Below are positions 53,966 through 63,994 of a DNA stretch of 64,000 nucleotides, one piece after another; within the stretch, counting starts at the first letter, position 1; each line of letters begins with the position of its first letter. A model generated the notes under the pieces. The model did not search any database and was not told the origin of the DNA. It worked only from the letters and a program-made list of their open reading frames with translations. Origin of the DNA: Brucella pecoris (lineage in GTDB: Bacteria; Pseudomonadota; Alphaproteobacteria; Rhizobiales; Rhizobiaceae); the NCBI RefSeq assembly GCF_006376675.1, contig NZ_VEWK01000003.1, forward strand, positions 1-64,000, written 5' to 3'. A program made the position numbers and the translations under genes.

Positions 53966-55221
53966 GCGGCTGATTTCTTTCCAAAAATATACGAGGTGAG
54001 ACCTGCGCGGCGCGCGGCCATCATTCGCCGCGATGCAGCCGCATTCAGTGCTGCGAGGAAGAACATAGTCGAGGCGATGGTCACCTCGTGCAAAAGCGGA
54101 TTGTGCAACATTCCGTAGCTGCCGCACACCGCCGCGAAGTAAATCAATGCTCGTCGCATCGCCCAGCTATCGGCTGTACGCCACAGATAGACAAAGATCG
54201 AGATAAATGCACACGCCATAAAGATAAGGCCGACAATCCCGTCGTTCAGCAACTCATCAAGAATCGTGTTATGGACATGACGGAAGCCTTCCAACATTGG
54301 AGCCTTGTCACCAGCCTCAGCCTTCACGAAATCCATCTTCGAATAGGAGCCGACTCCTGTGAAAGGGTGAGTTTTGATGACATGGGACGCGCTCGTCCAC
54401 ATGACCTCACGGATATCGGCAGACACTTTATCGTTCCAGTTGGAACTGTTGCCGCTGTCATAATATTCCACCATACCCGCGAACCGTTTGGAGATAATAT
54501 CGCCAACCGGTCCGACAACGACGAGAGCCGCTATTGCTGCGAACAGTATCGCATAAGCCGCTCCCTGTTGCCGGATGCTGAAACGCCTTAGGAAAATAAG
54601 AATTTCTATGGCCGCAAATATCGGCAAGACCACAATGACTGCTCGTGTTTCAGAAGTTAAAACCGCAGTGAACCCCAACACCAGCCAATGTGGGCCGTTC
54701 GGCAAATATCGGGAGGCATTGCGCAGGGGGACTGCAGCCGAGATCGCCGCCACTGCTGCAACGAATGCAAAGACTGCCTGATTGCCGCCGACACCAATAC
54801 GGCCGCCATTGGTCACAGCAAGATAAAGCGCGATGACCACGGCAAGCAACGTTCCAACCCGCGCGCCGAGAACATAAGCTCGCAACGGATCGCGAACGAG
54901 CACCATCCCCGAACCAGCAAAAGCGAAAATGGCAATTAGCAGAGTATAGCCGATCTGCCGGTTATCGTGGAAGGGCTCGCCTCGAAACAGGATCAAGCCC
55001 AACGACCATACAGCATATAAGACGATGAAAAGATAGAATTTTTTAGCGAACATACGTGTCGTCGCGTGACGTCCGCAGGCAAGATAAATGCCGATGCATG
55101 AAAAGACGAAAAGTATCAGCGGTCCAAAACCGATGCGAATGGGCATCGCGGCCGACGCTATCCCGAGCACCCAGGAATCTATCCGGCGCCGCAGGAGAAA
55201 AGACTTTTTAAAATAACTCAA
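53962..55221 (-). CDS. O-antigen ligase/polymerase-family membrane protein
   Basis: A 419-aa inner-membrane protein with about ten helices and a large periplasmic loop (residues 235-310) containing HPFTGVGSYSKMDF and RHVHNTILDELLNDGIVG, the WaaL/Wzy-type signature with H-N in the loop. It joins or polymerises surface glycan on a lipid carrier. It overlaps the epimerase and the GT25 gene by ATGA, so the three form one coupled block. Confidence 0.85.
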   Translation of the reverse strand: MSYFKKSFLLRRRIDSWVLGIASAAMPIRIGFGPLILFVFSCIGIYLACGRHATTRMFAKKFYLFIVLYAVWSLGLILFRGEPFHDNRQIGYTLLIAIFAFAGSGMVLVRDPLRAYVLGARVGTLLAVVIALYLAVTNGGRIGVGGNQAVFAFVAAVAAISAAVPLRNASRYLPNGPHWLVLGFTAVLTSETRAVIVVLPIFAAIEILIFLRRFSIRQQGAAYAILFAAIAALVVVGPVGDIISKRFAGMVEYYDSGNSSNWNDKVSADIREVMWTSASHVIKTHPFTGVGSYSKMDFVKAEAGDKAPMLEGFRHVHNTILDELLNDGIVGLIFMACAFISIFVYLWRTADSWAMRRALIYFAAVCGSYGMLHNPLLHEVTIASTMFFLAALNAAASRRMMAARRAGLTSYIFGKKSAA

Positions 55222-55985
55222 TCTCTGCCCTCTCTTAAGCGTTTCTTATCAAGAGCGTAGGCGATTCGTCGGACATAGTCAGTCGCTCGAAACAGAAGGG
55301 TAGTTATCCTTTTGTATACGGGTAAACGCTTCTTGGCGTAGGCAGAACGCCCCTGAGCGATCGTAGAAATCGCAATATCCGAAAACTCGACGACCGGCTT
55401 GTCGGTCGTAAAAACCTGATATGCACCAGCCCACCCACGTTCCAATGCAACATCATAAGGCAGTCGCATGGGCCGGAGCGCCTTCAGCATTTTCGACGCG
55501 CCTTCCCTGGTTACGACATATGCTGCTGAACTGCCCAGCGGGCCATGCAGACAGCGACCTATGGAAAACTGATCGTCGGCTTTTTGAAACGGGCGAAAGG
55601 CAGACGTCCTGTGATTCACGAGTTTAACCGCATCCCAACCCGTCACCTTTGTCAAATACGTCAGGAACGGTTGAAAAGCAGGAGTGAAAACTACGTCATC
55701 TTCCACAATGACCGCAAAAGATTCAGGTGCTGCGGCTATCATTTCCAGCACTTGGATATGGCTGAAATAACAACCGATTTCCGCGGGCAGTACAGTTTTA
55801 CCGTGCCAACGGCGAAAGCCTGCATCATCGAAATCCGTCAGTTCTTCCGGAGACAGCAGTTTTCCCTCAACGGCTTCCACGCGCCTCAGATCGATCGAAA
55901 GCGCATCCGCATTGGACTTCAGCCTGTCCCAGCGATCCCGTGACCGCGCAAGATTGATGACATAGACAGGTATAGAATGGTCCAC
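55218..55985 (-). CDS. Glycosyltransferase family 25 protein
   Basis: A 255-aa LOS/LPS-type glycosyltransferase: VYVINLARSRDRWDRLKSNA at the start, ALPSEIGCYFSH-like block (VLPAEIGCYFSHIQVLEM), and the metal site VIVEDDVVF. It transfers a hexose during surface-glycan synthesis at the cytoplasmic membrane. It heads the minus-strand block facing mutY across 146 bp. Confidence 0.88.
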   Translation of the reverse strand: MDHSIPVYVINLARSRDRWDRLKSNADALSIDLRRVEAVEGKLLSPEELTDFDDAGFRRWHGKTVLPAEIGCYFSHIQVLEMIAAAPESFAVIVEDDVVFTPAFQPFLTYLTKVTGWDAVKLVNHRTSAFRPFQKADDQFSIGRCLHGPLGSSAAYVVTREGASKMLKALRPMRLPYDVALERGWAGAYQVFTTDKPVVEFSDIAISTIAQGRSAYAKKRLPVYKRITTLLFRATDYVRRIAYALDKKRLREGRD

Positions 55986-56131
55986 TTATTCTCTTTCCAA
56001 CCGAGCACATCAGAAGGCCCACAATGAGACTTCTATGCGCTAGGATTTATTATGCACAGCGTTGTTTCTATCAATTGTAAAAATAAGGCATTAATCAGAA
56101 TGCTGCCCAACTGTTAACCGATGTCCTTCTC

Positions 56132-57226
56132 ATGCTGAATTCTACCAATTCCGATCAATCCACAAAGCTCTTGCGCTGGTATGACCGGCACCATCGCATT
56201 CTGCCGTGGCGCGTGAGCCCGTCCGAACAGACCTCCGGCGTCAAGCCCGATCCCTATCGCGTCTGGCTCTCCGAGATTATGCTTCAGCAGACGACGGTGG
56301 AAGCGGTCAAGTCCTACTTCATGAAATTCGTAAAACGCTGGCCCACCGTCCAGGCCATGGCAAAGGCGAGTGAAGACGATATTCTGCGTGCATGGGCCGG
56401 GCTCGGTTATTATTCGCGTGCACGTAACTTGAAAAAATGTGCCGACGCCGTGGCCTTACGGCACAACGGCAAGTTTCCGGACAATGCCATTGCACTGAAG
56501 GAACTGCCGGGCATCGGCGATTACACTTCGGCGGCAATCGCCGCAATCGCGTTTGGCGAGGCGACTGCCGTGGTCGACGGCAATGTGGAGCGTGTAATTT
56601 CGCGGCTCTACACAATCGACACGCCCCTGCCCGCTGCAAAAGCTGAAATCCGCGCACTCATGGGTCAAATGACGCCCATCGACAGACCGGGAGACTTTGC
56701 TCAGGCCATGATGGATCTGGGCGCAACCATATGCACGCCACGACGGCCAGCCTGTGCGATCTGCCCGCTCAACGATGATTGCTTGGCTCTCAAATCACGC
56801 GATCCGGAGGAGTTTCCGGTAAAGGCCCCCAAAGCAGAAAAGCCAATTCGCACCGGGGCGGCATTCATCGCCATTGCGGAGGATGGTTCAATTCTCCTGC
56901 GCAAGCGGAAAGGTGAAGGCCTGCTTGCCGGAATGACCGAAGTTCCAGGCAGCCACTGGACGGCGCGTATCGACGGAGATGCAACAATCGCTGCAGCACC
57001 GTTCCCGGCACAATGGAACGCTTCCGGTTCAATCACGCATGTTTTTACACATTTCGAACTGAGATTGTCGGTCTATCGCTCCGAGAATGTCAGCAAGAGT
57101 GCGTCTACGGATGGATGGTGGTCACAGCCAGACGACCTTTCCGATGAGGCGCTGCCCACCGTCATGAAAAAGGCGATCATCGCCGCCATACCAGAAGCAT
57201 TCAAACGAGGGAGGAGAAACCATTGA
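56132..57226 (+). CDS. mutY: Adenine DNA glycosylase MutY
   Basis: A 364-aa base-excision enzyme that removes A opposite 8-oxoG. It has LPWRVSP, the catalytic LSEIMLQQTTVEAV, the helix-hairpin-helix LPGIGDYTSAAIAAIAFG with VVDGNVERV following, and the iron-sulfur cluster Cys set CTPRRPACAICPLNDDC near residue 201. The C-terminal domain is NUDIX-like for 8-oxoG recognition (LLRKRKGEGLLAGMTEVPGS). The next gene overlaps its stop. Confidence 0.95.
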   Translation: MLNSTNSDQSTKLLRWYDRHHRILPWRVSPSEQTSGVKPDPYRVWLSEIMLQQTTVEAVKSYFMKFVKRWPTVQAMAKASEDDILRAWAGLGYYSRARNLKKCADAVALRHNGKFPDNAIALKELPGIGDYTSAAIAAIAFGEATAVVDGNVERVISRLYTIDTPLPAAKAEIRALMGQMTPIDRPGDFAQAMMDLGATICTPRRPACAICPLNDDCLALKSRDPEEFPVKAPKAEKPIRTGAAFIAIAEDGSILLRKRKGEGLLAGMTEVPGSHWTARIDGDATIAAAPFPAQWNASGSITHVFTHFELRLSVYRSENVSKSASTDGWWSQPDDLSDEALPTVMKKAIIAAIPEAFKRGRRNH

Positions 57227-57837
57227 ACAGTCCCGTCAAGCATGTCGTCTTCGATATTGGCCGAGTTCTGATCCACTATGATCCTGAACTTGCTTATCTC
57301 GATGTCATTCCCGATGCTTCGGAACGGCGGTGGTTTCTGGAAAACATCTGCACCAGCGCATGGAATATCGAACAGGATCGCGGCAGAAGCTGGCAGGAAG
57401 CAGAATCACTTCTGATCGATACATATCCCGAGAAACGCGATCATATTCGTGCGTTCCGGCAAAACTGGAACCGCATGGTTCCCCATGCGTACGAGGACAG
57501 CGTCGAAATTCTGCGCGGTCTGATCAGCCATGGCAATGACGTCACCATGCTGACGAATTTTGCTTTAGACACTTTCCGAGAAGCACAGATTCGCTTTCCC
57601 TTTCTGGCCGAAAGTCGGGGCGTCACCGTATCGGGCGACATTCATATGCTGAAACCTGACCGCGAAATCTACGATCATCACGTTGCATCGTTCGACCTTG
57701 ATCCCGCGGCAACGCTTTTCATCGATGACACAATGCACAATGTGGATGGCGCCAGACAGGCTGGCTGGCAGGCTGTGCATTTTACGGATGCGGGCAAGTT
57801 GGGCGCTGATTTGAAAGCCCTGGGTCTCGCCTTCTAA
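57223..57837 (+). CDS. HAD-superfamily hydrolase
   Basis: A 204-aa HAD-IA protein. Motif I is VVFDIGRVLIHYD; note Ile-Gly-Arg in place of the usual DLG/DGV and absence of the second Asp pair seen in phosphatases (D-x-G). TNFALDT is motif II, LKPDREIYDHH motif III and LFIDDTMHNVDGARQAG motif IV. The TTG start (57223) has GGGAGGAG and overlaps the mutY stop. The stop codon coincides with the insertion point of the following IS630 unit. Confidence 0.85.
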   Translation: MNSPVKHVVFDIGRVLIHYDPELAYLDVIPDASERRWFLENICTSAWNIEQDRGRSWQEAESLLIDTYPEKRDHIRAFRQNWNRMVPHAYEDSVEILRGLISHGNDVTMLTNFALDTFREAQIRFPFLAESRGVTVSGDIHMLKPDREIYDHHVASFDLDPAATLFIDDTMHNVDGARQAGWQAVHFTDAGKLGADLKALGLAF

Positions 57838-58069
57838 AGCGTGTCGCATTTATTCAGCCTCATATCCTGCTGCCTTGAAGAAGTTTAGGCATTCGGTGAC
57901 GGAGAAGAGGCTGATGATGTCACCGAGAGCATAGGAGATGGCATCGAAGCTTCGTGCGGCTCGCTTTCGCAGGAGTGCCTTAAGTTTTGAGAAGGCCATT
58001 TCGATGGGATTCAGGTCTGGCGAATAGGACGGCAGGAATAGAAGCCATGCGCCTTCCGCCTTGACCAAC
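57837..58069 (-). mobile_element. IS630-family fragment, left copy
   Basis: About 233 bp are nearly identical to 59462-59694. It includes the terminal repeat AAAGCGTGTCGC at the HAD stop and the last 74 codons of the transposase (SYSPDLNPIEMAFSKLKALL near the catalytic Glu, then KRAARSFDAISYALGDIISL). The rest of the element is missing; similarity stops at about 58069. The fragment has the same orientation as the right copy. Confidence 0.85.
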
Positions 58070-58172
58070 GTCACGCCCTTTCGCTATGGCAGCGGTAGAG
58101 CGGATCACGGCCTTTTATGCCTAATCATAGACTGGCCTGTCGTCGTCTTTCGTTTCTCGCGAAATCTGTCGA

Positions 58173-59246
58173 TCACCTTTTTAGTAAGCCTTCGACAAAA
58201 TCGGACCCGAGTGCCTCTCTTAACGCTTCAACTCCGTTTTTGGGTAGTCTAGATAGGCCGCTGACAATACCCTCTTTCCATGCATCACCGCGCTCCCATG
58301 CTTCCTCCCAAGCATCGCTTAGTTCAATGCCGTGGCGCGTTTGCACGAGGGCTTCGAAGAGCAAAGCGGCTTGCGTTAGATCTTTGTCAGCTTTCAAACG
58401 CCCCAACGTGTCAGTGAGTCTTCGCGACGACACAATCAGCTTGTGTACGGCATACCTCTCGGGAGCAGGAACGAGAACGTTTATGCCTTCGCGGAAAAGT
58501 AGCACTGTGCGGATAGGCTCGTAGATCAGGTAATCAAGGAACCGCAGATTCTCCGCCGACGCGCCGCCGAGGGCGGGCATGGGCGACGGCTTGCCAGTGT
58601 ATTCTTCTGATCCCCGATTTCCGGTCAAGAACTCCACCCGATAGCCTTTGGCGTTCACGAAGGCGACCACCTTAGCCTTATCGGCCTGGTGCGGAATCGC
58701 GCGGAATTCAGGGTCGACTGACTGGAGGATTTCGAGGATTGGCGGGAGACTATCTTGGACACCAGCCGATATTGCGAAGTCCTGAGCGAAGTCTGCGTCG
58801 CCTGTCTGCAGCGCGGCAGAGGGCAGCCGGACACCGAGCATTCCAGCATAGGTGCTGAATGCCACCGACCCAATCAAGATGGCGCGCAGCCGGAACAACC
58901 CAGCATCGGCCAAGGCTTTCGTGACGTCACCAGCGAAGGGATCAGGACCGGGAAGGCCGGCGCGTCGCAGCGTGCTAACCATGCGTCTACGCTCTCGGAT
59001 GTTGTCCTTGATCTCTTTGTGGGCTCTTACCCGCTTAGCGATGGCTTCGTCGCTCGCGGGGCCGACGTAGCTTCGTTTGTCTTTGCCCTCGGGGGTGGGG
59101 AGATCGAAATACCAATAATCGCGATCTTTGACAGTTACGGTCACAAACCATCCTTCTAAAGGAAAGTCTGCTACGAATTGTGCATCCATTGTCCGCTGCG
59201 CCAACTCCGCGAACATCGTTCTATAGCTGATGTCGATCTCTTTCAT
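58173..59246 (-). CDS. GSU2403-family nucleotidyltransferase-fold protein
   Basis: A 357-aa protein. The central nucleotidyltransferase core has LIGSVAFSTYAGMLGV then TGDADFAQD, which is the GS…DxD pattern. N-terminal part (FADLAQRTM-like helix, KDRDYWYFDLP, EGKDKRSYVGPASDE) and the C-terminal helices (RYAVHKLIVSSRR, DLTQAALLFEALV) fit the GSU2403/NTP_transf_8 group as I remember it. Relatives of this fold include antitoxin or toxin partners, but no partner gene is seen here. It is carried between two IS630 sequences, so it was probably acquired. Confidence 0.8.
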   Translation of the reverse strand: MKEIDISYRTMFAELAQRTMDAQFVADFPLEGWFVTVTVKDRDYWYFDLPTPEGKDKRSYVGPASDEAIAKRVRAHKEIKDNIRERRRMVSTLRRAGLPGPDPFAGDVTKALADAGLFRLRAILIGSVAFSTYAGMLGVRLPSAALQTGDADFAQDFAISAGVQDSLPPILEILQSVDPEFRAIPHQADKAKVVAFVNAKGYRVEFLTGNRGSEEYTGKPSPMPALGGASAENLRFLDYLIYEPIRTVLLFREGINVLVPAPERYAVHKLIVSSRRLTDTLGRLKADKDLTQAALLFEALVQTRHGIELSDAWEEAWERGDAWKEGIVSGLSRLPKNGVEALREALGSDFVEGLLKR

Positions 59247-59297
59247 CCTTGGCCTTTTCGAATGAGTTGGTCGTACCGGCGGCGAGTTGAACTATGT

Positions 59298-59374
59298 CGT
59301 TATAAGTTCCTGCCAAAAACCTTATAGCCGATCTTACCGTTAGCAGCGTTATAAGTTCCTGCCAAAACCTTATA
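59298..59374. repeat. Two tandem palindromic repeats upstream of the nucleotidyltransferase gene
   Basis: CGTTATAAGTTCCTGCCAAA with a following CCTTATA occurs at 59298-59326 and again at 59347-59374 (the second has one A fewer). Each copy is itself an inverted repeat: TTATAAG…CTTATA. They lie 50-130 bp before the gene's start, a good place for an operator bound by a dimeric regulator. Confidence 0.6.
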
Positions 59375-59461
59375 ACAAGTTGACCGCGAATAAAAGCACA
59401 GGAAACGGGCGCAAGATATGGTGCTTGCCTGTATCAGGGCTGTCACAGGCAAAACAGGCTA

Positions 59462-60510
59462 AAGCGTGTCGCATTTATTCAGCCTCATATCCTGCTGCCT
59501 TGAAGAAGTTTAGGCATTCGGTGACGGAGAAGAGGCTGATGATGCCACCGAGAGCATTGGAGATGGCATCGAAGCTTCGCGCGGCGCGCTTTCGCAGGAG
59601 TGCCTTGAGTTTTGAGAAGGCCATTTCGATGGGATTCAGGTCTGGCGAATAGGACGGCAGGAATAGAAGCCATGCGCCTTCCGCCTTGACCAACTGTTCC
59701 GCCCTTTCGCTTTTGTGGAAGCCGACATTATCGAGGATCACGACGTCACCGGGCGACAGTGTCGGCACAAGCGGTGTCTCACAATCCATTTTTCGAAGAT
59801 GCGGCTGTTCATCGGAGCGTCGACGATCCATGGCGCGGTCAGGCCATGGCAGCACAGTCCGGCAATGAAGGTCTGCGTCTTCCAGTTCCCGAACGGAACA
59901 TAGTCGGCAAAGCGACTTCCTTTGGCCGACCATCCGGTGCGTTTTGTCAGGCGCGTATTCGTGGAGGTCTCGTCGATAAAGATGAGCCGCGCCAAGGCTT
60001 TGTTGAAGAACCGCTTTCGACGGTTGATCCGCAGGTCACGCGCCTTGGCGATCTCAAGCCTGCGCTGCTCGCTTGCCTTGGGGCTTTTTTATTGCTCAGC
60101 CCGAGCCGGTGCAGAAATCGCCCTACCGTGGCACGTTGGACTTCAATGCCGCGCTCCGCGAACGCAACCCACAGTTCGTCCAAAGTCGTTACTCTACGGA
60201 CAGACATCCGCTCGCGGACCCAATCCCCATGAGCCAAGAGATTCGCACCACCAGGCGGGTGGTCCTGCTTGGCGGCGATCAGAGAACCGGATTACTGATG
60301 CAGGATCACCATGTTGTTGACGAACCGAAGCGAACCCCGGAAATGCCGAACGGCTTCACGGTTGCCATGCCCCTCATTCACAAGCGCAACAACACGCTCA
60401 CGCAACTCTATCGGATGCGGCTAGCCCATGGTGCATCTCCTTCCATGGGCAAAGTGAAGCATACTTCAAGCCAAACTGGAATCATGAATCCGGTTAACGG
60501 CGACACGCTT
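59462..60510 (-). mobile_element. IS630-family insertion sequence, right copy, degenerate
   Basis: A roughly 1049-bp element bounded by AAAGCGTGTCGC at the left and GCGACACGCTT at the right, each next to a TA dinucleotide (59460-59461 and 60511-60512), as expected for IS630/Tc1-type insertion. It shares its left 233 bp with the copy at 57837. The transposase inside is broken, so this copy cannot move by itself. Confidence 0.88.
59475..60434 (-). pseudogene. IS630 transposase, degenerate
   Basis: Reading the minus strand from 60434: MG, a stop, PHPIELRERVVALVNEGHGN, another stop after NNMVILHQ, then AHGDWVRERMSVRRVTTLDE to LSNKK. A run of six A at about 60091-60096 followed by G allows a -1 frameshift into SPKASEQRRLEIAKARDLRI and LIFIDETSTNTRLTKRTGW, the usual two-frame design of IS630. 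A second, disruptive shift (two extra bases near 59775-59785) separates FEKWI from TPLVPTLSPGDVVILDN. The DDE residues are visible (IDET, ILDNVGFHKS, NPIE). Confidence 0.8.
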
Positions 60511-60512
60511 TA

Positions 60513-60558
60513 GAGCATCCCTGAAATCGGGAACCGGCTTCGGGGTAAAGACATGCGT
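60513..60558. repeat. Rhizobial-type palindromic intergenic repeat, diverged copy
   Basis: GAGCATCCCTGAAATCGGGA followed by ACCGGCTTCGGGGTAAAGAC and ATGCG. Reverse-complemented it parallels the elements at 193-235 and 60702-60744 (GCAT…CCGAA..CCGGTTC…GGGATGC). It begins exactly at the right edge of the IS630 unit, so it was probably present before insertion. Confidence 0.45.
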
Positions 60559-60701
60559 AAAAACAAACGAATAGAGCATCTCCTACGATTCAATCAAAAC
60601 AGGAAATGCTCCGTGCCTAAAATAGCGAAGGCGCCCGAAGCCGATGCTTCGAGCGCCTCACTATCAGACTATGCTGGAGGCCGTCCGATATCTAATCGTT
60701 T

Positions 60702-60744
60702 GCGCATCTTATCCGAAAACCGCTTCGCACCTTTCGGGATGTGC
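60702..60744. repeat. Rhizobial-type palindromic intergenic repeat, copy B
   Basis: GCGCATCTTATCCGAAAACC then GCTTCGCACCTTTCGGGATG and TGC, matching the copy at 193-235 at most positions. It ends at the ccrM stop codon and could act as a transcript 3' hairpin for ccrM. Confidence 0.65.
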
Positions 60745-60745
60745 T

Positions 60746-62200
<1,455 letters not shown>

Positions 62201-63994
62201 ATGATGAATATCGCTGAACTGCGGCATAACCGGTATTTGCGGGTTCTCTTTGTACCCTTTCGCATGCGTGCACTGGTTCGCGGCAGCGAAATAGGCCTCG
62301 TTATCGCCGGCACCGTCATCGGCATCATTTCAGGGCTGATGGTTGCCGCGATTGGCAGCATTTCCCAATGGATGCATCAGGCAATCTTCGCTCTTGAACC
62401 CGGTGAGAAACTGAGCTCGGCGGCATCATTGCAACCCAGCGCTTATATCGCGCCGCTCGCGGGCGGCATCTTGATGGGGATCGTGATCTGGGTTCTCGCG
62501 CGCTGGCGCAAGCGGCCCATCGTCGACCCTATCGAAGCAAATGCACTTCATGGTGGACGCCTATCGCTGACGGACAGTTTCATTCTCGTCGGACAGAACC
62601 TGATTTCGAACGGTTTCGGCGCATCGGTCGGGCTTGAAGCCGCTTATACGCAGCTTGCGAGCGGTTTTGCATCCCGTATCGGTCGGGCACTCAAGCTTCG
62701 TCGCGCCGATTTGCGAACGCTGGTCGGCTGCGGCGCTGCGGCAGCTATTGCCAGCGCCTTCAATGCTCCGCTGACTGGCGCATTCTATGCATTCGAACTC
62801 ATCATCGGCGTCTATTCGATTGCCACGCTGGCGCCTGTCGTCGTGGCGGCGATCGTTGGCGCGCTGGTGACGCAGGCAATTGGCGGAGCGCCCTTTGTCA
62901 TCGATATCGGTCAGATCAACGACATCACGCCGCGCGACTACGTGCCAGCGCTCGTTCTCGGCTTCTTTTCGGCAGGTATTGCCATCCTCATCATGCGCGG
63001 GGTTACCTTTGTTGAGAAGGTCGCTCGACGCAGCGTGGTGCCGAACGTTATGGCGCCAGCAATCGGTGGTGCCGTCGTCGGCATGATCGCTTTCATTTCG
63101 CCTCAGGTTCTGGCCTCAGGACATGGGGCGCTGCATCTCGATCTCAATGCAAATATCACTATTCCGGCGCTCCTGCTCCTGATCCTCAGCAAGTCGCTTG
63201 CCTCTGCCGTCTCCATCGGCGCAGGTTTTCGCGGCGGTCTGTTCTTCGCATCGCTATTTCTCGGCGCGCTGACGGGCAAGCTGTTTGCCGCCGTGGCCGG
63301 AGCAGTGCTGCCTGCCGGCCTGGCACTTGCACCTGAGGTCTATGCCGTTATCGGCATGAGCTCTCTTGCCGTCGCAGTCGTCGGCGGCCCGATGACAATG
63401 ACCTTTCTTGCACTGGAAATGACCGGTGATTTTCCAATCGCGATGCTCGTTCTTGGAGCCGTCGTCTCGTCCTCGCTGATGGTGCGGAAGACCTTCGGTT
63501 ACTCCTTCGCGACTTGGCGCTTCCACCTGCGCGGCGAGGCCATCCGGTCCGCCCACGATATCGGCTGGATACGCAATCTGACCGTAAACCGGATGATGCG
63601 TCACGATGTGCGAACCGTGCTGATCGATACCGACATCGAAACATTCCGGCACGATTTCCCTCTCGGCTCGACCCAGCGCGTCATCGCAGTCGATGCCGAT
63701 GGACGCTATGTCGGCATGATCCCGGTTCCAGAGGTCTATGCCGACAGCTTCGACACATCCGACGGCGAACACAGCATCAGCCAGCTTCTCAAATATCAGG
63801 ACGAGTTCCTGCTGCCCCAGATGAACGCCAAGGAAGCCGTCGCCCGTTTCGACCGGGCAGAAAGCGAAGCTCTGGCCGTGGTAAACAACGCACAGGAGCG
63901 TAAGGTGCTCGGTCTTCTCAGTGAAGCGCACACGCTGCGTCGCTACAGCGAAGAACTGGACCGGCGACGCCGTGAAGTTTCCGGCGAGGTCTGA
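62201..63994 (+). CDS. ClC-family chloride channel/transporter with CBS-like tail
   Basis: A 597-aa ClC protein: about ten membrane helices from residue 25 to 440. NGFGASVGLEAAYTQLASG carries the gating-Glu position (family GREGP), and GAGFRGGLFFASLFLGALTG corresponds to GxFxP region; the Ser/Pro of classic motifs differ, so selectivity may differ. The C-terminal 150 residues (MRHDVRTVLIDTDIETFRHD, VIAVDADGRYVGMIPVPEVY) look like a CBS pair. The start at one of two tandem ATGs (62201/62204) lacks a good ribosome site. Confidence 0.88.
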   Translation: MMNIAELRHNRYLRVLFVPFRMRALVRGSEIGLVIAGTVIGIISGLMVAAIGSISQWMHQAIFALEPGEKLSSAASLQPSAYIAPLAGGILMGIVIWVLARWRKRPIVDPIEANALHGGRLSLTDSFILVGQNLISNGFGASVGLEAAYTQLASGFASRIGRALKLRRADLRTLVGCGAAAAIASAFNAPLTGAFYAFELIIGVYSIATLAPVVVAAIVGALVTQAIGGAPFVIDIGQINDITPRDYVPALVLGFFSAGIAILIMRGVTFVEKVARRSVVPNVMAPAIGGAVVGMIAFISPQVLASGHGALHLDLNANITIPALLLLILSKSLASAVSIGAGFRGGLFFASLFLGALTGKLFAAVAGAVLPAGLALAPEVYAVIGMSSLAVAVVGGPMTMTFLALEMTGDFPIAMLVLGAVVSSSLMVRKTFGYSFATWRFHLRGEAIRSAHDIGWIRNLTVNRMMRHDVRTVLIDTDIETFRHDFPLGSTQRVIAVDADGRYVGMIPVPEVYADSFDTSDGEHSISQLLKYQDEFLLPQMNAKEAVARFDRAESEALAVVNNAQERKVLGLLSEAHTLRRYSEELDRRRREVSGEV

